From the NCBI RefSeq assembly GCF_013868415.1, contig NZ_JACEMT010000055.1:62001-126000 (forward strand): a stretch of DNA of 64,000 bases. Direction: 5' to 3'. Of the stretch, positions 63,032-64,000 are shown one piece after another. Below the pieces are notes generated by a model. That model was not told where the DNA came from and searched no databases. It worked only from the letters and a program-made list of their open reading frames with translations. This DNA is from Marinobacterium marinum. Lineage in GTDB: Bacteria; Pseudomonadota; Gammaproteobacteria; Pseudomonadales; Balneatricaceae. How positions within the stretch are numbered: the first letter of the stretch is position 1; every line of letters begins with the position of its first letter. A program made the position numbers and the translations under genes.

Positions 63032-64000
63032 ATGGCTTTGATCTCCATGCGTCAGCTGCTGGACCATGCCGCCGAATATGGCTACGGCATTCCGGCGTTC
63101 AACGTCAACAACCTGGAGCAGATGCGTGCGATCATGGAAGCGGCGGCCAAGACCGACTCGCCGGTGATCGTGCAGGCTTCTGCCGGTGCGCGCAAATACG
63201 CGGGCTCCAACTTCCTGCGTCACATGATTCTGGCTGCCATCGAAGAGTTCCCGGATGTGCCGGTGTGCATGCACCAGGACCACGGTACCAGCCCGGCGGT
63301 ATGCCAGCGCTCCATTGCCATGGGCTTCTCGTCCGTGATGATGGATGGTTCTCTGGGTGAAGACGGCAAGACGCCCACCGATTACGCCTACAACGTTGAT
63401 GTGACCCGTCGTACTGTTGAGATGGCGCACGCCTGCGGTGTTTCCGTGGAAGGTGAACTGGGCTGCCTGGGTTCTCTGGAAACCGGACAGGCCGGTGAAG
63501 AAGACGGCATCGGTGCCGAGGGTACCCTGACCCACGAGCAGATGTTGACTGACCCGGATGAAGCAGCCGACTTCGTCAAGGCGACCAATGTGGATGCGCT
63601 GGCAATTGCCTGCGGTACTTCCCACGGGGCCTACAAGTTCACCAAGCCGCCAACAGGCGATATCCTGGCGATCGATCGCATCAGGGCGATCCACGAGCGT
63701 ATTCCGACTACCCACCTGGTGATGCACGGTTCCTCTTCCGTACCTCAGGAGTGGCTGGCCGTGATCAACCAGTTTGGTGGCGAGATCCCGGAAACCTACG
63801 GTGTACCGGTTGAGCAGATCGTCGAAGGTATCAAGTACGGCGTGCGCAAGGTCAACATCGATACCGACCTGCGTCTGGCCTCTACCGGTGCCGTGCGTCG
63901 CTTCCTGGCCGAGAACCCGGCCGAATTCGACCCGCGCAAATTCCTCAAGGCGACCATGCAGGCGATGAGCGAAATTTGCATCGCCCGTTATGAGGCCTTC
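63032..64000 (+). CDS. fba: Fructose-bisphosphate aldolase class II (cut by right edge)
   Basis: Zinc-dependent aldolase of glycolysis and gluconeogenesis. 323 codons are present and the frame is open at base 64000; the family is usually about 345-355 residues, so roughly 30 are missing. Motifs include the start [16 protein letters not shown], the metal-site [45 protein letters not shown] and [12 protein letters not shown], with [13 protein letters not shown] near the end. It is of the class IIB subgroup seen in Pseudomonas. AAAGGG lies upstream of the ATG. Confidence 0.96.
   Translation, partial: MALISMRQLLDHAAEYGYGIPAFNVNNLEQMRAIMEAAAKTDSPVIVQASAGARKYAGSNFLRHMILAAIEEFPDVPVCMHQDHGTSPAVCQRSIAMGFSSVMMDGSLGEDGKTPTDYAYNVDVTRRTVEMAHACGVSVEGELGCLGSLETGQAGEEDGIGAEGTLTHEQMLTDPDEAADFVKATNVDALAIACGTSHGAYKFTKPPTGDILAIDRIRAIHERIPTTHLVMHGSSSVPQEWLAVINQFGGEIPETYGVPVEQIVEGIKYGVRKVNIDTDLRLASTGAVRRFLAENPAEFDPRKFLKATMQAMSEICIARYEAF

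Overview
The window reads as an uninterrupted chromosomal core segment of a GC-rich gammaproteobacterium. Gene content and order resemble Pseudomonas and the marine Oceanospirillales. Examples are cyaY-lptM-lysA-dapF-DUF484-xerC-HAD, hemW-rdgB-metW-metX-yggU-yggT-proC-yggS//pilT-pilU, pyrC'-pyrB-pyrR-ruvX-algH-tonB-gshB-rsmE, and metK//tkt-epd-pgk-fba. A large N-terminally extended PstC, a degenerate PyrC' beside PyrB, and an HBM-type chemoreceptor also fit that group. The genus cannot be fixed from the sequence alone. I see no rRNA, tRNA, insertion sequence, prophage, CRISPR array or obvious island.

Layout. 1-1770: the pst operon (pstS then pstC, leftward), with a strong PHO box before pstS and a UUCG-loop terminator between the two genes. 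1.9-11 kb: acyl-CoA thioesterase, a DASS anion transporter, a fused SpmA/SpmB-like membrane protein, ovoA (ovothiol synthesis), ilvD, alanine dehydrogenase and a small DUF2892 membrane protein. 10.9-13.3 kb: a PepSY protein with a PhoP/PhoQ-like two-component system. 13.3-20.4 kb: argA, a PiT phosphate transporter with its DUF47 partner, a CYTH triphosphatase and glnE. 20.5-21.5 kb: ilvE.

21.7-34.6 kb is an envelope block. It holds an ELM1-family protein with a GT4; a translationally coupled lpxL-GT4-GT2 set; ugd-msbA-GT39; a tail-to-tail facing operon GT2-GtrA-YdjC-type deacetylase; and waaA. The GT2, deacetylase and GT39 together match the parts list of the Francisella FlmF2/NaxD/FlmK and Bordetella Lgm pathways. 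I therefore infer that this block adds an amino sugar to lipid A. This is the most interesting system in the window.

34.6-39.6 kb carries cyaY divergent from lptM-lysA-dapF-DUF484-xerC-HAD. lptM encodes only 38 residues. 39.6-48.1 kb runs leftward: an HBM chemoreceptor, hemW-rdgB, DUF4426, metW-metX, yggU, yggT, proC and yggS. pilT-pilU (twitching motility motors) run rightward and end at a strong terminator shared with the leftward pyrimidine/tonB/glutathione block. metK and the tkt-epd-pgk-fba central carbon operon diverge from a 339-base intergenic region. fba is cut by the right edge and pstC by the left edge.

Many neighbours overlap by ATGA/GTGA, and several genes start with TTG or GTG. 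Start codons were chosen from ribosome-binding-site spacing and family N-termini, so many lie inside the longest open frame.
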